From Bacteroides sp. (GTDB taxonomy: Bacteria > Bacteroidota > Bacteroidia > Bacteroidales > GCA-2748055), in contig DSDZ01000282.1 in assembly GCA_011048475.1 (NCBI GenBank), positions 1-14,997 on the forward strand: a DNA stretch of 14,997 bases. The letters are read 5' to 3'. A program made the position numbers and the translations under genes. Below, one piece after another: positions 1-8,318 of the stretch. Within the stretch, counting starts at the first letter, position 1. Every line of letters begins with the position of its first letter. The notes below the pieces were generated by a model, which was given only the letters and a program-made list of their open reading frames with translations, did no database searches and was not told where the DNA came from.

Positions 1-1309
1 ACCCCCCGAGACGCATGGTTCCCCCTTTCTCGGTCACTCCCTTCTGTTCCTCCATCAGATCGATCACAGGATACCTGGTCCTGTTGGTCATCTCGGTGGA
101 ATGGGCATCCTCATACCCCAGCACACTCCTGGCAAATTCGATCACCGCACACTGCAGTCCCAGACATATCCCGAAGAACGGGACCTTACGCTCCCGGGCA
201 TACCTTGCCGCAAGGATCTTTCCCTCAATTCCCCGGTTGCCGAAACCCGGCGCAACAACAATGCCGTGGAATCCCTGCAGTTCGTGTTCCACATGTTCCT
301 CTGAGATCATCTCGGAATGGATGCAGGTCACCTCCACCTTCACCTCATTCGCGGCCCCGGCATGGGTGAGCGACTCGATGATGGATTTGTAGGCGTCGAA
401 AAGTTCCGCATATTTACCCACCAGGGCGATCCTGACCAGCTTTTCCGAGCCTTTCAGCTTTTTCACAAAATTTTTCCAGGCCTTCATGTCAGGTGCCCCG
501 CTCGCTTCGATGTTCAGGTGCTTCAGGACCGTCACATCGAGCCGCTCCTCCTGCATCAGCAGGGGAACCTCGTAAATGGTTGACACATCGATTGACTGGA
601 TCACCGCATCCAGTTCCACGTTGCAGAAAAGGGCCACTTTTTTTCTCAGCTCCCTGGTGAGTTCATACCCGGTCCGGAGGACCAGCACATCGGGCTGGAT
701 CCCGTTCTCCAGGAGAACCTTAACGGAATGCTGCGTGGGTTTGGTCTTCAGTTCCCCGGAAGAAGAGAGATAGGGAACAAGTGTCAGGTGGATGTATACC
801 GTGTTTTCATCGCCCAGGTCCCACCGCAGCTGCCTGACCGCTTCGATGTAAGGCAGGGACTCAATGTCCCCCACCGTTCCCCCGATCTCGGTGATGATGA
901 TATCGTAGTCTCCTTTTTTTCCCAGCAATGTGATCCTTCTTTTGATCTCATCGGTAATATGTGGGATCACCTGCACGGTCTTTCCCAGGTAATCGCCCCT
1001 GCGCTCCTTGTTGATCACCGACTGGTAGATCCGCCCCGTTGTCACATTGTTCGCCTGGGAGGTGCGGATATCTAGGAATCTTTCGTAATGACCCAGGTCC
1101 AGATCCGTTTCGGCACCGTCGTCCGTAACGTAGCATTCGCCATGTTCGTATGGATTTAGCGTTCCCGGATCCACATTGATATAAGGGTCCAGCTTCTGGA
1201 TGGTAACCCTGTAGCCCCTGCCCTGCAGAAGCCTGCCAAGGGAAGCTGAAATAATGCCTTTACCCAGGGAGGAGGTCACACCACCCGTTACAAATACATA
1301 TTTGGTCAA
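1..1309 (-). CDS. pyrG: CTP synthase (partial, C-terminus beyond left edge)
   Basis: PyrG makes CTP from UTP, ATP and glutamine in the cytosol, the last step of de novo pyrimidine synthesis. I translated this frame by hand; it stays open from a TTG at 1309 to the left edge (436 codons), so about 100 residues of a roughly 535-residue family are missing. The N-terminus reads TKYVFVTGGVTSSLGKGI, the synthetase P-loop. It is followed by the LDPYINVDPGTLNP and TDDGAETDLDLGHYERF blocks and ITEIGGTVGDIES, which carry Mg/ATP and UTP ligands. The class I glutamine amidotransferase domain shows the nucleophile elbow FGICLGLQ, with Cys382 matching the E. coli catalytic cysteine, and the visible part ends in GTMRLG. 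The catalytic His/Glu pair would lie outside the window. The TTG start is forced: a TAG stop lies two codons upstream and no ATG fits before the conserved N-terminus. The gene follows the DUF349 gene by 36 bp, probably in one transcript. Confidence 0.96.
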   Translation of the reverse strand, partial: MTKYVFVTGGVTSSLGKGIISASLGRLLQGRGYRVTIQKLDPYINVDPGTLNPYEHGECYVTDDGAETDLDLGHYERFLDIRTSQANNVTTGRIYQSVINKERRGDYLGKTVQVIPHITDEIKRRITLLGKKGDYDIIITEIGGTVGDIESLPYIEAVRQLRWDLGDENTVYIHLTLVPYLSSSGELKTKPTQHSVKVLLENGIQPDVLVLRTGYELTRELRKKVALFCNVELDAVIQSIDVSTIYEVPLLMQEERLDVTVLKHLNIEASGAPDMKAWKNFVKKLKGSEKLVRIALVGKYAELFDAYKSIIESLTHAGAANEVKVEVTCIHSEMISEEHVEHELQGFHGIVVAPGFGNRGIEGKILAARYARERKVPFFGICLGLQCAVIEFARSVLGYEDAHSTEMTNRTRYPVIDLMEEQKGVTEKGGTMRLGG

Positions 1310-1345
1310 TCGCAGCTAAAATTTTCTGGGGGCAAAAATAAAGAT

Positions 1346-3589
1346 TTAATTTTCATTTTCCGCATCATCCAGGATGCGGATCTTTGTTTCAAGGATTTTG
1401 ATCCGCCGATGCGCGGATTCAATCCTTTCATTGTAGCCCTGGATGGTATCTTCGCTACTTTCCGATTGTTTGATGAATCCGATGTTATTTTCCCATAATC
1501 CGATGTCATTCCGCAGCTGCTGCAGCTTGTCCACCAGTTTATCACGTTCGTAACCGAGTTTGGTCCTGGCGCGGGGGGAATTCTGCATGCCTTTCACCCG
1601 GTTGCGAAAACGGAAGATGCTCCGCTCCAATTCATCCATACCCGCCTTTTTCATCAGTCTTTCCAGCGCGATGCGGTACTGGTCCCTGATGGCATCTTTC
1701 TTGCCGGCGGGGACGTAGCCGATCTCGCTGAACCTGGACTGGAACGACTCCACTGCCTCCAGGTTTTTCCCGTGATCCTCCACCGGGGCGTACGCCTCCA
1801 TCTCGGCGATCAGTTCCTGCTTTGCCTTCAGGTTTTCTTCAAATGTGGAGTCGATGTTCTCGAAATAACGGGATTTCCTGTCAAAGAACCTGTCGCAGGC
1901 AGCCCGGAAACGTTTCCACAACCTGTCTGCATCCTTCCTGGGCACCTTCCCGATCTCCTTCCAGCGCCTTTGAAGACGGATCAGCTCGTTGGTGGCATCT
2001 TTCCAGTTTTCGGAATCACTAAGCTGTTCTGCCTTTTCAGCGATCTCCGTTTTAAGTTTCAGGTTGTCTTTCTGTTCCTCCAGGACCGAGGCGTAAAACA
2101 CGGCTTTCTTTTCAAAGAACCGGTCGCATGCCCTGCGAAAACGGGAATAGACGGCGTTGTTCTCCTTCTTGGGGGCATAGCCGATCGCTTTCCAGGATTT
2201 CTGTATCTCCAGGATTTTGTTGGTCTGTTCCGCCCATGCCCCGTGCGAATGATATTCTTTCTCCGCGATCGCCTCCACCTTTTCGCAGAGTTCTTTTTTT
2301 CTTTCCAGATTTTCAAGAAGCGATTCCCTGACCCGGGAATGAAAATCCTGGTGCTTCCTGTTGATGGCCTGGCTCGCATTCTTGAACCGCTCCCACAATT
2401 CCTCCCTGTTCTCGCGCGGTACGGGACCGATCTCACGCCAGCGGGTGTGATATTTCTGCAGTGTTCTGAATGCCTGGAGGATGTTGGATTCATTTTCCAG
2501 CGCTTCTGTCTTTTCGCAAAGCTGGATCTTGAGTTCAAGATTCTTCTTCAGATCCAGGGCGCGCAGTTCCCTGTTGATCCTCACATAATCATTGAACTTG
2601 TCCACAAAGTAGTTGTAGGAATCCCAGAGGTCCTTCAGGTTCTGCTGCGGGACGACTCCGATGGAGAACCACTTTTTCTGCAGATCCTTGAATTTTCTGA
2701 AGGTGTTCTCGAACCGCTCCTGTCCTTCCATCAGCACCCTGAACTCTTCCAGGACCGCCTGCTTTTTCTGAAGGTTTTCCAGCTTCGTTTTTTCCAGCTT
2801 TTTTGTATGCTCGGCCTTCAGATTCCGGTACTCCTTCAGCAACTCTTTCAGCTCGGTCTCCAGGGGATCATCCATAGGCCTGAAATCCTCCTCGTTCCCG
2901 CCTTCCTCCAGGAATTTTTTCTTCTTCTCCTCCATCGAGGCGTTGTGATGCAGGTAGAAAGCATCCCTGATCTCCTGGACCTCCCGCCTGAGGTTGAACT
3001 TCCCGGGATTATCCAGCTTTTCCCGCAAAAGCTTCACAAGGTCCTCTTTGCTCAGCAGCGTGTAATTGGCCCTCTCCTCCTCTTCCTGGTTGTCAGGCTG
3101 CCCATGATCACCACCCTCCTCCCGGCCTTCCTGATTCTCATCGCCGTCCCCTTCCAGCTCGTCGTACGAATCGTTTCTCATACGCTCCTCCTGGTCGTCA
3201 ATCAGGCGGATCGTGATGCGGGACCGGGATTTTTTGGAAGCGGACGCAGCATCGGAAGCAGGCTCGGATCCGGATTCGGTTTCGGATTGGGGTTCATCGT
3301 CGGAAGCGGGCTCGGATACCGGCTCGTCTGCGGGTTCGGATTCGGCTGCTGGTTCGGATTCGTCTGCAGGTTCGGCTGCTGGTTCGGATTCGTCTGCAGG
3401 TTCGGTTGATGATTCGGATTCGGATGCCGGTTCAGATGTGGGTTCGGATGCCGGCTCGCCTGCGTGTGTTTTCGCAGATTCTTCGCCGGGATCTGACGCT
3501 ACGGGCCCACCGGAAGACTGGTCTTTCTCTTCTTTCTGCTGTTCGAATTTCTTTTCTTCAAGAGGATCACGTTCATCATCGTGCTTCAT
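1346..3589 (-). CDS. DUF349 repeat coiled-coil protein with acidic low-complexity N-terminus
   Basis: This is a 747-residue protein of unknown function built from DUF349 repeats. Four full repeats and a fifth partial one can be seen by their core, W-x-x-IG-x-x-P followed by an aromatic/basic helix. The cores are KKWFSIGVVP, TRWREIGPVP, KSWKAIGYAP, RRWKEIGKVP and SRFSEIGYVP, each followed by a long Glu/Lys-rich helix. The whole is predicted to be an elongated helical, cytosolic protein with no signal peptide or membrane segment. Residues of about 45-117 form a Glu/Pro/Ala/Ser-rich tail, including a duplicated EPADESEPAA unit, and about 145-175 is very acidic. I prefer the ATG at 3589 (MKHDDERD). 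An in-frame GTG at 3625 would add 12 atypical residues and lies almost on the candidate promoter. DUF349 proteins next to pyrG suggest shared transcription but no known shared function. The fold assignment is secure; the role is not known. Confidence 0.9.
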   Translation of the reverse strand: MKHDDERDPLEEKKFEQQKEEKDQSSGGPVASDPGEESAKTHAGEPASEPTSEPASESESSTEPADESEPAAEPADESEPAAESEPADEPVSEPASDDEPQSETESGSEPASDAASASKKSRSRITIRLIDDQEERMRNDSYDELEGDGDENQEGREEGGDHGQPDNQEEEERANYTLLSKEDLVKLLREKLDNPGKFNLRREVQEIRDAFYLHHNASMEEKKKKFLEEGGNEEDFRPMDDPLETELKELLKEYRNLKAEHTKKLEKTKLENLQKKQAVLEEFRVLMEGQERFENTFRKFKDLQKKWFSIGVVPQQNLKDLWDSYNYFVDKFNDYVRINRELRALDLKKNLELKIQLCEKTEALENESNILQAFRTLQKYHTRWREIGPVPRENREELWERFKNASQAINRKHQDFHSRVRESLLENLERKKELCEKVEAIAEKEYHSHGAWAEQTNKILEIQKSWKAIGYAPKKENNAVYSRFRRACDRFFEKKAVFYASVLEEQKDNLKLKTEIAEKAEQLSDSENWKDATNELIRLQRRWKEIGKVPRKDADRLWKRFRAACDRFFDRKSRYFENIDSTFEENLKAKQELIAEMEAYAPVEDHGKNLEAVESFQSRFSEIGYVPAGKKDAIRDQYRIALERLMKKAGMDELERSIFRFRNRVKGMQNSPRARTKLGYERDKLVDKLQQLRNDIGLWENNIGFIKQSESSEDTIQGYNERIESAHRRIKILETKIRILDDAENEN
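3341..3405. repeat. Perfect 30-bp tandem repeat, 2.2 copies, in coding sequence
   Basis: Bases 3341-3370 and 3371-3400 are identical, and 3401-3405 begin a third copy before the match breaks at 3406. The unit is a multiple of three. On the minus strand it encodes two copies of the decapeptide EPADESEPAA in the tail of the DUF349 protein. Flanking sequence holds degenerate versions of the same SEPA/EPAD codons, so the region probably grew by slippage or unequal recombination without shifting the frame. Confidence 0.93.
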
Positions 3590-3633
3590 GACGGGTAGAG
3601 GGTTATTGAGCTCGCAAAACGACACAAATTACT

Positions 3634-3662
3634 CAAATTTCACTTAACTGGTCACATTTCAA
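3634..3662 (-). promoter_or_regulatory. Possible Bacteroidota-type promoter for the DUF349-pyrG unit
   Basis: On the minus strand, a TTG at 3662-3660 is followed after 18 bp by GAAATTTG (3641-3634). This matches the Bacteroidota TAnnTTTG -7 box at five of six fixed positions. Transcription would begin just before the preferred ATG at 3589, leaving a leader of a few tens of bases. The spacing is close to the usual 19-21 bp, but such matches are common in AT-rich intergenic DNA, so the call is weak. The rest of the roughly 180-bp divergent gap shows no convincing matching promoter for trmD. Confidence 0.22.
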
Positions 3663-3769
3663 CCTTAAAACTCCTTTTGCCTCTATGGATAACAAACGAA
3701 CAATGTGAAAGTTTTATTTCCCGGAACTCTTCAGGATCAAATTATTAACTTAGCAGAAAATCATACCAG

Positions 3770-4456
3770 ATGCGGATCGATATCATCACCGTGCTCCCGG
3801 GACTGCTCCAGGGACCCATGGAACACTCCATCGTCAGGCGCGCAAGGGAAAAGGGACTGGTGGAAATCCATATCCACGACCTGCGTGATTTCTCGCAGGA
3901 TAAGCACAGAAGGGTGGACGATTATGCATTCGGGGGTGAAGCCGGCATGGTGATCCGGATCGAGCCCATCGACCGGGCGATCACCTACCTGACCGGACAG
4001 CGGAACTACGATGAGATCATCTATACCAGTCCCGACGGCATGAAATTCAACCAGCAGGAAGCGAACAGGCTTGCGCTTGCGGAAAACATGATCATTCTCT
4101 GCGGACATTACAAGGGGATCGACCAGCGGGCCAGGGATCAGCTGGTCACACGTGAATATTCCATCGGCGATTTCGTGATGACGGGCGGAGAACTGGCAGC
4201 AGCAGCCATTACGGATGCGGTTGTGCGTATCCTTCCGGGTGCCATATCGGACGAAACCTCGGCACTGACCGACTCGTTTCAGGACGGACTGCTTGCCCCA
4301 CCGGTCTATACAAGACCCGCCGAGTACAAAGGATGGCGCGTCCCGGAAGTCCTTCTCTCGGGCCACGCAGCAAAGATCGACGAATGGAAACATGCACAAT
4401 CGCTGGAGCGCACACGGAAATTACGGCCGGATCTGCTGGACGAGCGGGAGCCGTGA
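3770..4456 (+). CDS. trmD: tRNA (guanine37-N1)-methyltransferase TrmD
   Basis: TrmD transfers a methyl group from S-adenosylmethionine to N1 of G37 next to the anticodon, which prevents +1 frameshifting. The 228-residue protein is a full-length member of the SPOUT (trefoil-knot) family; Bacteroidota versions are near this size and E. coli TrmD is slightly longer. Diagnostic motifs in order are RRVDDYAFGGEAGM (about 47-60), ILCGHYKGIDQR (109-120), YSIGDFVMTGGELAA (130-144) and DSFQDGLL (168-175), then YTRPAEYKGWRVPEVLLSGH. Asp172 aligns with the catalytic base (Asp169 in E. coli) and Arg153 with the catalytic arginine. The ATG start gives the canonical MRIDIITVLPG opening; there is no Shine-Dalgarno sequence before it. 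The gene stands alone on the plus strand, divergent from the DUF349 gene and convergent, 27 bp apart, with the AddB-like gene. Confidence 0.97.
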   Translation: MRIDIITVLPGLLQGPMEHSIVRRAREKGLVEIHIHDLRDFSQDKHRRVDDYAFGGEAGMVIRIEPIDRAITYLTGQRNYDEIIYTSPDGMKFNQQEANRLALAENMIILCGHYKGIDQRARDQLVTREYSIGDFVMTGGELAAAAITDAVVRILPGAISDETSALTDSFQDGLLAPPVYTRPAEYKGWRVPEVLLSGHAAKIDEWKHAQSLERTRKLRPDLLDEREP

Positions 4457-4483
4457 CCCGGATCCCGGCGGGAAGGTCACCGT

Positions 4484-7366
4484 TCAGAGCCCCTCGGCAC
4501 CCTGAACCGGAAACCGGCTGCACAGCCGGGAAAAATCGCAATTCCTGCAATGGGTCTCGTTGTCCGTCTGGTGGAATGGTATGCCGGGTGAGAAGATCCT
4601 TTCGAGCACCGTCGTCAGGCGGGCGACAAATTCCTCCTCAAGCACGCTGAAGTCGTCCACCGAGGCGGCAGCAGAATGGCTGCCCAGGATCAGGCGTGGA
4701 TCGAAATCATCCGCATATAGTTCACGCATCACGTAGATCCCGGGGGTGATCCTTTCACCCGGGTGCTGCCCGGAAACCATCCATGCGTAGAACAGGACCT
4801 GGAGCGCAGCACTGTTCCGGGAAGGAGATTCCGGATCGAACAGTCCCTCCAGGTGCGGGAAGTTCTGCTTCGCCAGTCCGGTCTTGTAATCGATCACCCG
4901 GAGCGCGTCACTCACCCTGTCCACCCTGTCTATCTTTCCCCCCAGCAGGACACGCAGGTCGTTCCCTCCGGCCCTGATGGCCAGGACCCGGTGGTACTTT
5001 TTCTCCGAGGATACAAGCTGCAGGGGAGCGATCGCCCGGTCCGTTTCCAGGATCTTCCCCAGGTACTTGAGCATCACCCGGAATGTGATGATGTTCCTGC
5101 CCTCGATCCGAGCCTTCGGGTCGCCCCGGAAATGATGCGCAATGAACGCTTCTTCCAGGATCCTGGCGGGTTTATCAGAGTTCAGCAGCGAAAGCAGGTC
5201 TCCGGCACCGATCGTCCCTTTTCCATTCCCGGAGAACACCTGGTACAGGCGGTGGATGCTGTCATGGACCACGGTCCCGAATCCGGCCGCATCCACCTCC
5301 TCCTGCACCTCCTCCGGCCCACCGATGCCCCTGAGATACCGCAGATAGAACTTCAGGGGACAGTCAAGATAGGTGTTGACGGCCGACGGGGAGAGGTACT
5401 TTCCCTGTTCCGATCCTTCCAGGTAGGCGGCGAGCAACCCGTTCACCGAATCCGAATGGTCAATCGTCAGGGGCCTGGTAACCTGCGCCCTCAATTCCAG
5501 TCCCGGCCTCGTCACGGGGATCCCTCTCTCGTACTTCAGCTGGGTCAGGTACCGGCTCATTTCTCCGCTGCGCACCCCTTCTGTTTTGCTGTTGAAAAGA
5601 AGGTCCACCTTCCCGGCCCGCTGGATCAGCCTGTAAAAATAATATGCATAGATGGCATCCATCTCTTCCCTGACCGGCATCCCGTAGGCAGCCCTAAGTG
5701 CGTAAGGGATGAACGAATGGCCGTACCGGGTGCGCGGCATGACCTCCTCATTCATGGAAAGCAGGATCACATGCCGGAAGTCAAGCAGCCTGGTCTCCAG
5801 GATCCCCATGACCTGCAATCCTGCCAGGGGCTCCCCTTCGAACGGCACACGCAAGGAGGCAAGGATCTTCCGGAAAAGCCGGATAAGGGTATTGACGCTC
5901 AGATCCTGCCTGGTGAGCATCAACCGCTCCAGTTTGTTCAGGTGGACCAGCACCTGGAAAATAAACTCCCGGTCAAGATCCCGGTGCATCCGGTCTTCCC
6001 GGTCCGTCTGCAGATCCAGCAAATGCTGGTAGATCTGCCGGAAATAATCGATGAACCCCGGTCCCTCCCCCATCCGGCGGAATATTTTGCGTTCCAGTTC
6101 GCCCGTAAAGAGCGTCTCACTGACATACATCATGTTCCGCCCGGCAATTTTACCGAGCATTCCGGAAATGGCTTCATCGTTTGCCAGGTGCATGCATGGA
6201 TGCGCCAGGATAGAGGTTACATCCCTGTGGTAAAACAGATCCGCTCCCTCCTTTCCCTTCCTGATGTTGTTCTGGAGGGTGATCAGCTGGTCGGTGAAGC
6301 TGAAGACCGGCGCATGGGACATGGGATAACCCATGGTCACGTTGATCTCCTCGAACGCTGGAGGAAGGGACATGATCAGTGGGATCAGCAGTTCCTCGTC
6401 GCAGAGGACCACTGCCGTATCGGTGCAGTCGCTTCTCCCCCCGTCCCCTTCCGTCTCCAGGATCTGATGCACCATCTTGGCCTGCAGCACGTCGGTGGGA
6501 AGCTCCAGGATCCGGATCTCCTTATCTTGCTCCAGGTTGCTGAACTCCTCCAGCACGGCCTGCGGGGGAAAATGCTTCAGGTTCTCCCTCAAAAACCTCC
6601 CCGCCTCCCAGGAAGCATCCTTCACATACCTTTCATCGTAATCCCAGAAGAAGGCAGCTCCCCTTTCCCTGAGCCATGAAAAAATGCGTTTCTCACAACT
6701 GTTCAGTGCATTGAACCCGGCCACGACCACCCGCTCCCCTTCCGGCCATTCCAGTCCCCCGCCGTCGATCCGTTCCGCGATCTCCCTGTACTGCATCCCG
6801 GGTGTTCCCAGTCCCCGGGCCTTCAGGGTCCCCCTCAACCCATGGTAGAGGCGCGGAAGCAGTTCCCACAAATGGATGAATTTTTCTTTTTCCGGGGTGT
6901 GGCTGCCCTCATGGAATCCGCCCCAGAACCGGCGGATCAGATCCACCTGTTCCTGTTCAAGTCCGGCCGCGGGATCTTCCAGCTCTTTCAGATCGGCAAT
7001 GTTCCTGAAGATCATGTCCGCATCCACCCTGTATTTGTCCAGTTCGTCAAAATCGCCCGTCATCATCTCGCCCCAGTAGTAAAAATCGTCAAAACTGTCA
7101 GGCTGCTCCACCATCCCGGCATAGAGATCATAGAGGATGAACTGGAGTTCAACGGGATCCGGCTGTTCCAGGATGCTGACCCGGTCGATGAAATCGCTCA
7201 CAGGGTACATGCGGGGGACCCACATCACCTGGTCGGTGTGTGCGGCCAGGTGGTGCCTGAGAAACAGTCCGGAGCGGCGGTTAGGCAAGATCAGCACGCA
7301 GTCGCCCAGCTCCCTGCCGAAGGATCTGATCAGATGGATGGCCAGTATTTCCAGGAATGGCTTCAT
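4484..7366 (-). CDS. AddB-like PD-(D/E)XK nuclease (inactive helicase domain, 4Fe-4S nuclease)
   Basis: This 960-residue protein is likely the AddB-type partner of the helicase-nuclease encoded upstream, acting in end resection of double-strand breaks. The N-terminal part is a UvrD/Rep-type fold without a Walker A motif: where AddB of Firmicutes has a GxxGSGKT loop, this protein reads LILPNRRSGLFLR (about 25-37). Motor activity is therefore not expected here. The C-terminal nuclease domain is intact. It shows SPSAVNTYLDCPLKFYLRY with Cys669, a GTVVHD motif (His701), GGKIDRVD (Asp813) and IDYKTG (Asp826, Lys828). The end carries CRNCDFSRLC (Cys940, Cys943, Cys949). Cys669 plus these three match the four-cysteine iron-sulfur staple of AddB nucleases. 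The ATG start lies 5 bp beyond the stop of the radical SAM gene, so the three genes form one operon. Family is confident; the name AddB rests on fold and partner. Confidence 0.87.
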   Translation of the reverse strand: MKPFLEILAIHLIRSFGRELGDCVLILPNRRSGLFLRHHLAAHTDQVMWVPRMYPVSDFIDRVSILEQPDPVELQFILYDLYAGMVEQPDSFDDFYYWGEMMTGDFDELDKYRVDADMIFRNIADLKELEDPAAGLEQEQVDLIRRFWGGFHEGSHTPEKEKFIHLWELLPRLYHGLRGTLKARGLGTPGMQYREIAERIDGGGLEWPEGERVVVAGFNALNSCEKRIFSWLRERGAAFFWDYDERYVKDASWEAGRFLRENLKHFPPQAVLEEFSNLEQDKEIRILELPTDVLQAKMVHQILETEGDGGRSDCTDTAVVLCDEELLIPLIMSLPPAFEEINVTMGYPMSHAPVFSFTDQLITLQNNIRKGKEGADLFYHRDVTSILAHPCMHLANDEAISGMLGKIAGRNMMYVSETLFTGELERKIFRRMGEGPGFIDYFRQIYQHLLDLQTDREDRMHRDLDREFIFQVLVHLNKLERLMLTRQDLSVNTLIRLFRKILASLRVPFEGEPLAGLQVMGILETRLLDFRHVILLSMNEEVMPRTRYGHSFIPYALRAAYGMPVREEMDAIYAYYFYRLIQRAGKVDLLFNSKTEGVRSGEMSRYLTQLKYERGIPVTRPGLELRAQVTRPLTIDHSDSVNGLLAAYLEGSEQGKYLSPSAVNTYLDCPLKFYLRYLRGIGGPEEVQEEVDAAGFGTVVHDSIHRLYQVFSGNGKGTIGAGDLLSLLNSDKPARILEEAFIAHHFRGDPKARIEGRNIITFRVMLKYLGKILETDRAIAPLQLVSSEKKYHRVLAIRAGGNDLRVLLGGKIDRVDRVSDALRVIDYKTGLAKQNFPHLEGLFDPESPSRNSAALQVLFYAWMVSGQHPGERITPGIYVMRELYADDFDPRLILGSHSAAASVDDFSVLEEEFVARLTTVLERIFSPGIPFHQTDNETHCRNCDFSRLCSRFPVQGAEGL

Positions 7367-7370
7367 TTGC

Positions 7371-8318
7371 TTAATTCACAGGTTGATAATTACGTCCCTG
7401 CCAGGTGTTTTCTTCCTCCAGCAGTTTCTCGAACGCGCGGAGGACCGCATCATACCGCACGCCCCATCCCTTTTTCAGAGCCATCGCCGGTGCCGCCTCC
7501 CCGGCAATGCGCTCGATCACGAAGGCAGGGTTCAGCAGTCCTACCACCTCCGCCATCAGGTGCAGGTATCCATCCAGGGTGAAATCATGGAAAGCCTCCG
7601 GATGTTCCAGGTATTCCTGTGCCATGGGTGTTCCCCTGATCACCTGCAGCTGGTGGAACTTGATGTTGTTCAGCGGCCAGGAGGAGATTCTCCTTGCCAT
7701 ATCCAGAAAGTCCTCCCTGGTTTCCCCGGGCAGCCCGATGATCAGATGGCCTCCGGTCCGGATCCCCCTTCCCGCCGTCTCTTCCACCGCCCGGCGGGCC
7801 GTCTCCACATCATGTCCCCGGTTCACCCGGACCAGGGTGCGGTCAAGCAGCGATTCGATCCCGTATTCCAGCACCAGGCTGGTTCTTTGGGACAGCTCCG
7901 CGAAATAATCCAGCTTTTCCGCATCCACGCAATCCGGCCGTGTCCCCACCACGATCCCCACGATCCCCGGGAAACGGATGGCCTGTTCGTATATCTCTTT
8001 CAGGATTTCCAGCTCCCCGTAGGTGTTGGAATAGGCCTGGAAATATGCCAGGAACCGGTCCGCCTTCCTGTATCGTTTCCGGTGAAATTCCATCCCTTCC
8101 CGCAACTGCTGTGCAACCGGTTTGTCCGGATCATTGTAGGAGGGATTGAAGGCCCTGTTGTCGCAAAAGGTGCATCCCCCTGTTCCGCAGGTTCCGTCCC
8201 TGTTCGGACAGGTAAACCCTGCATCCAGGGTGATCTTCTGCACCCGTCCCCCGAACCGCTTTCTGTAGTCGTCGGCGCCGGCATTGAACCTTCTTTCCGT
8301 TCCCCATGGATGGCTCAT
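7371..8318 (-). CDS. Radical SAM protein, TIGR01212/YhcC-like family
   Basis: This is a 315-residue radical SAM protein of the TIGR01212 family (E. coli YhcC type). I know of no settled substrate for this family. The N-terminus RFGGRVQKITLDAGFTCPNRDG closely follows YhcC. Iron-sulfur cysteines are Cys37, then Cys49 and Cys52 in GGCTFC. The spacing before the CxxC pair is wider than the classical CX3CX2C and is characteristic of this family. Cys44, within DGTCGTGG, is an extra cysteine. Later landmarks are GTRPDCVD, LEYGIES, NRGHD, and GGHLIIGLPGET, followed by FHQLQVIRGTPMA. I place the start at the ATG at 8318 rather than further upstream because family homology begins there. That ATG overlaps the TGA of the helicase gene as ATGA, indicating translational coupling. 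An open frame upstream to 8531 is only a shadow of the helicase gene. The protein is probably cytosolic. Confidence 0.92.
   Translation of the reverse strand: MSHPWGTERRFNAGADDYRKRFGGRVQKITLDAGFTCPNRDGTCGTGGCTFCDNRAFNPSYNDPDKPVAQQLREGMEFHRKRYRKADRFLAYFQAYSNTYGELEILKEIYEQAIRFPGIVGIVVGTRPDCVDAEKLDYFAELSQRTSLVLEYGIESLLDRTLVRVNRGHDVETARRAVEETAGRGIRTGGHLIIGLPGETREDFLDMARRISSWPLNNIKFHQLQVIRGTPMAQEYLEHPEAFHDFTLDGYLHLMAEVVGLLNPAFVIERIAGEAAPAMALKKGWGVRYDAVLRAFEKLLEEENTWQGRNYQPVN

Noticed and set aside
1772..3409. Long open frame (545 codons) antisense to the DUF349 gene
   Set aside because: It mirrors the codon pattern of a strongly supported coding gene, and its translation is rich in Leu/Phe with no family motif. 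It is a shadow frame.
3663..3769. Promoter for trmD in the divergent gap
   Set aside because: TCCTTTTG near 3672 resembles a -7 box with one mismatch, but no TTG element lies at the right distance, so I do not annotate it.
4453..4480. Possible bidirectional terminator between trmD and the AddB-like gene
   Set aside because: GTGACC (4453-4458) can pair with GGTCAC (4475-4480), but the loop is 16 bases, it overlaps the trmD stop, and no T-run follows on either strand.
4763..6679. Long open frame (638 codons) antisense to the AddB-like gene
   Set aside because: The opposite strand carries an intact nuclease with recognisable catalytic motifs. The antisense product is Pro/Gln/His-rich with no recognisable domain, as GC-rich shadow frames usually are.
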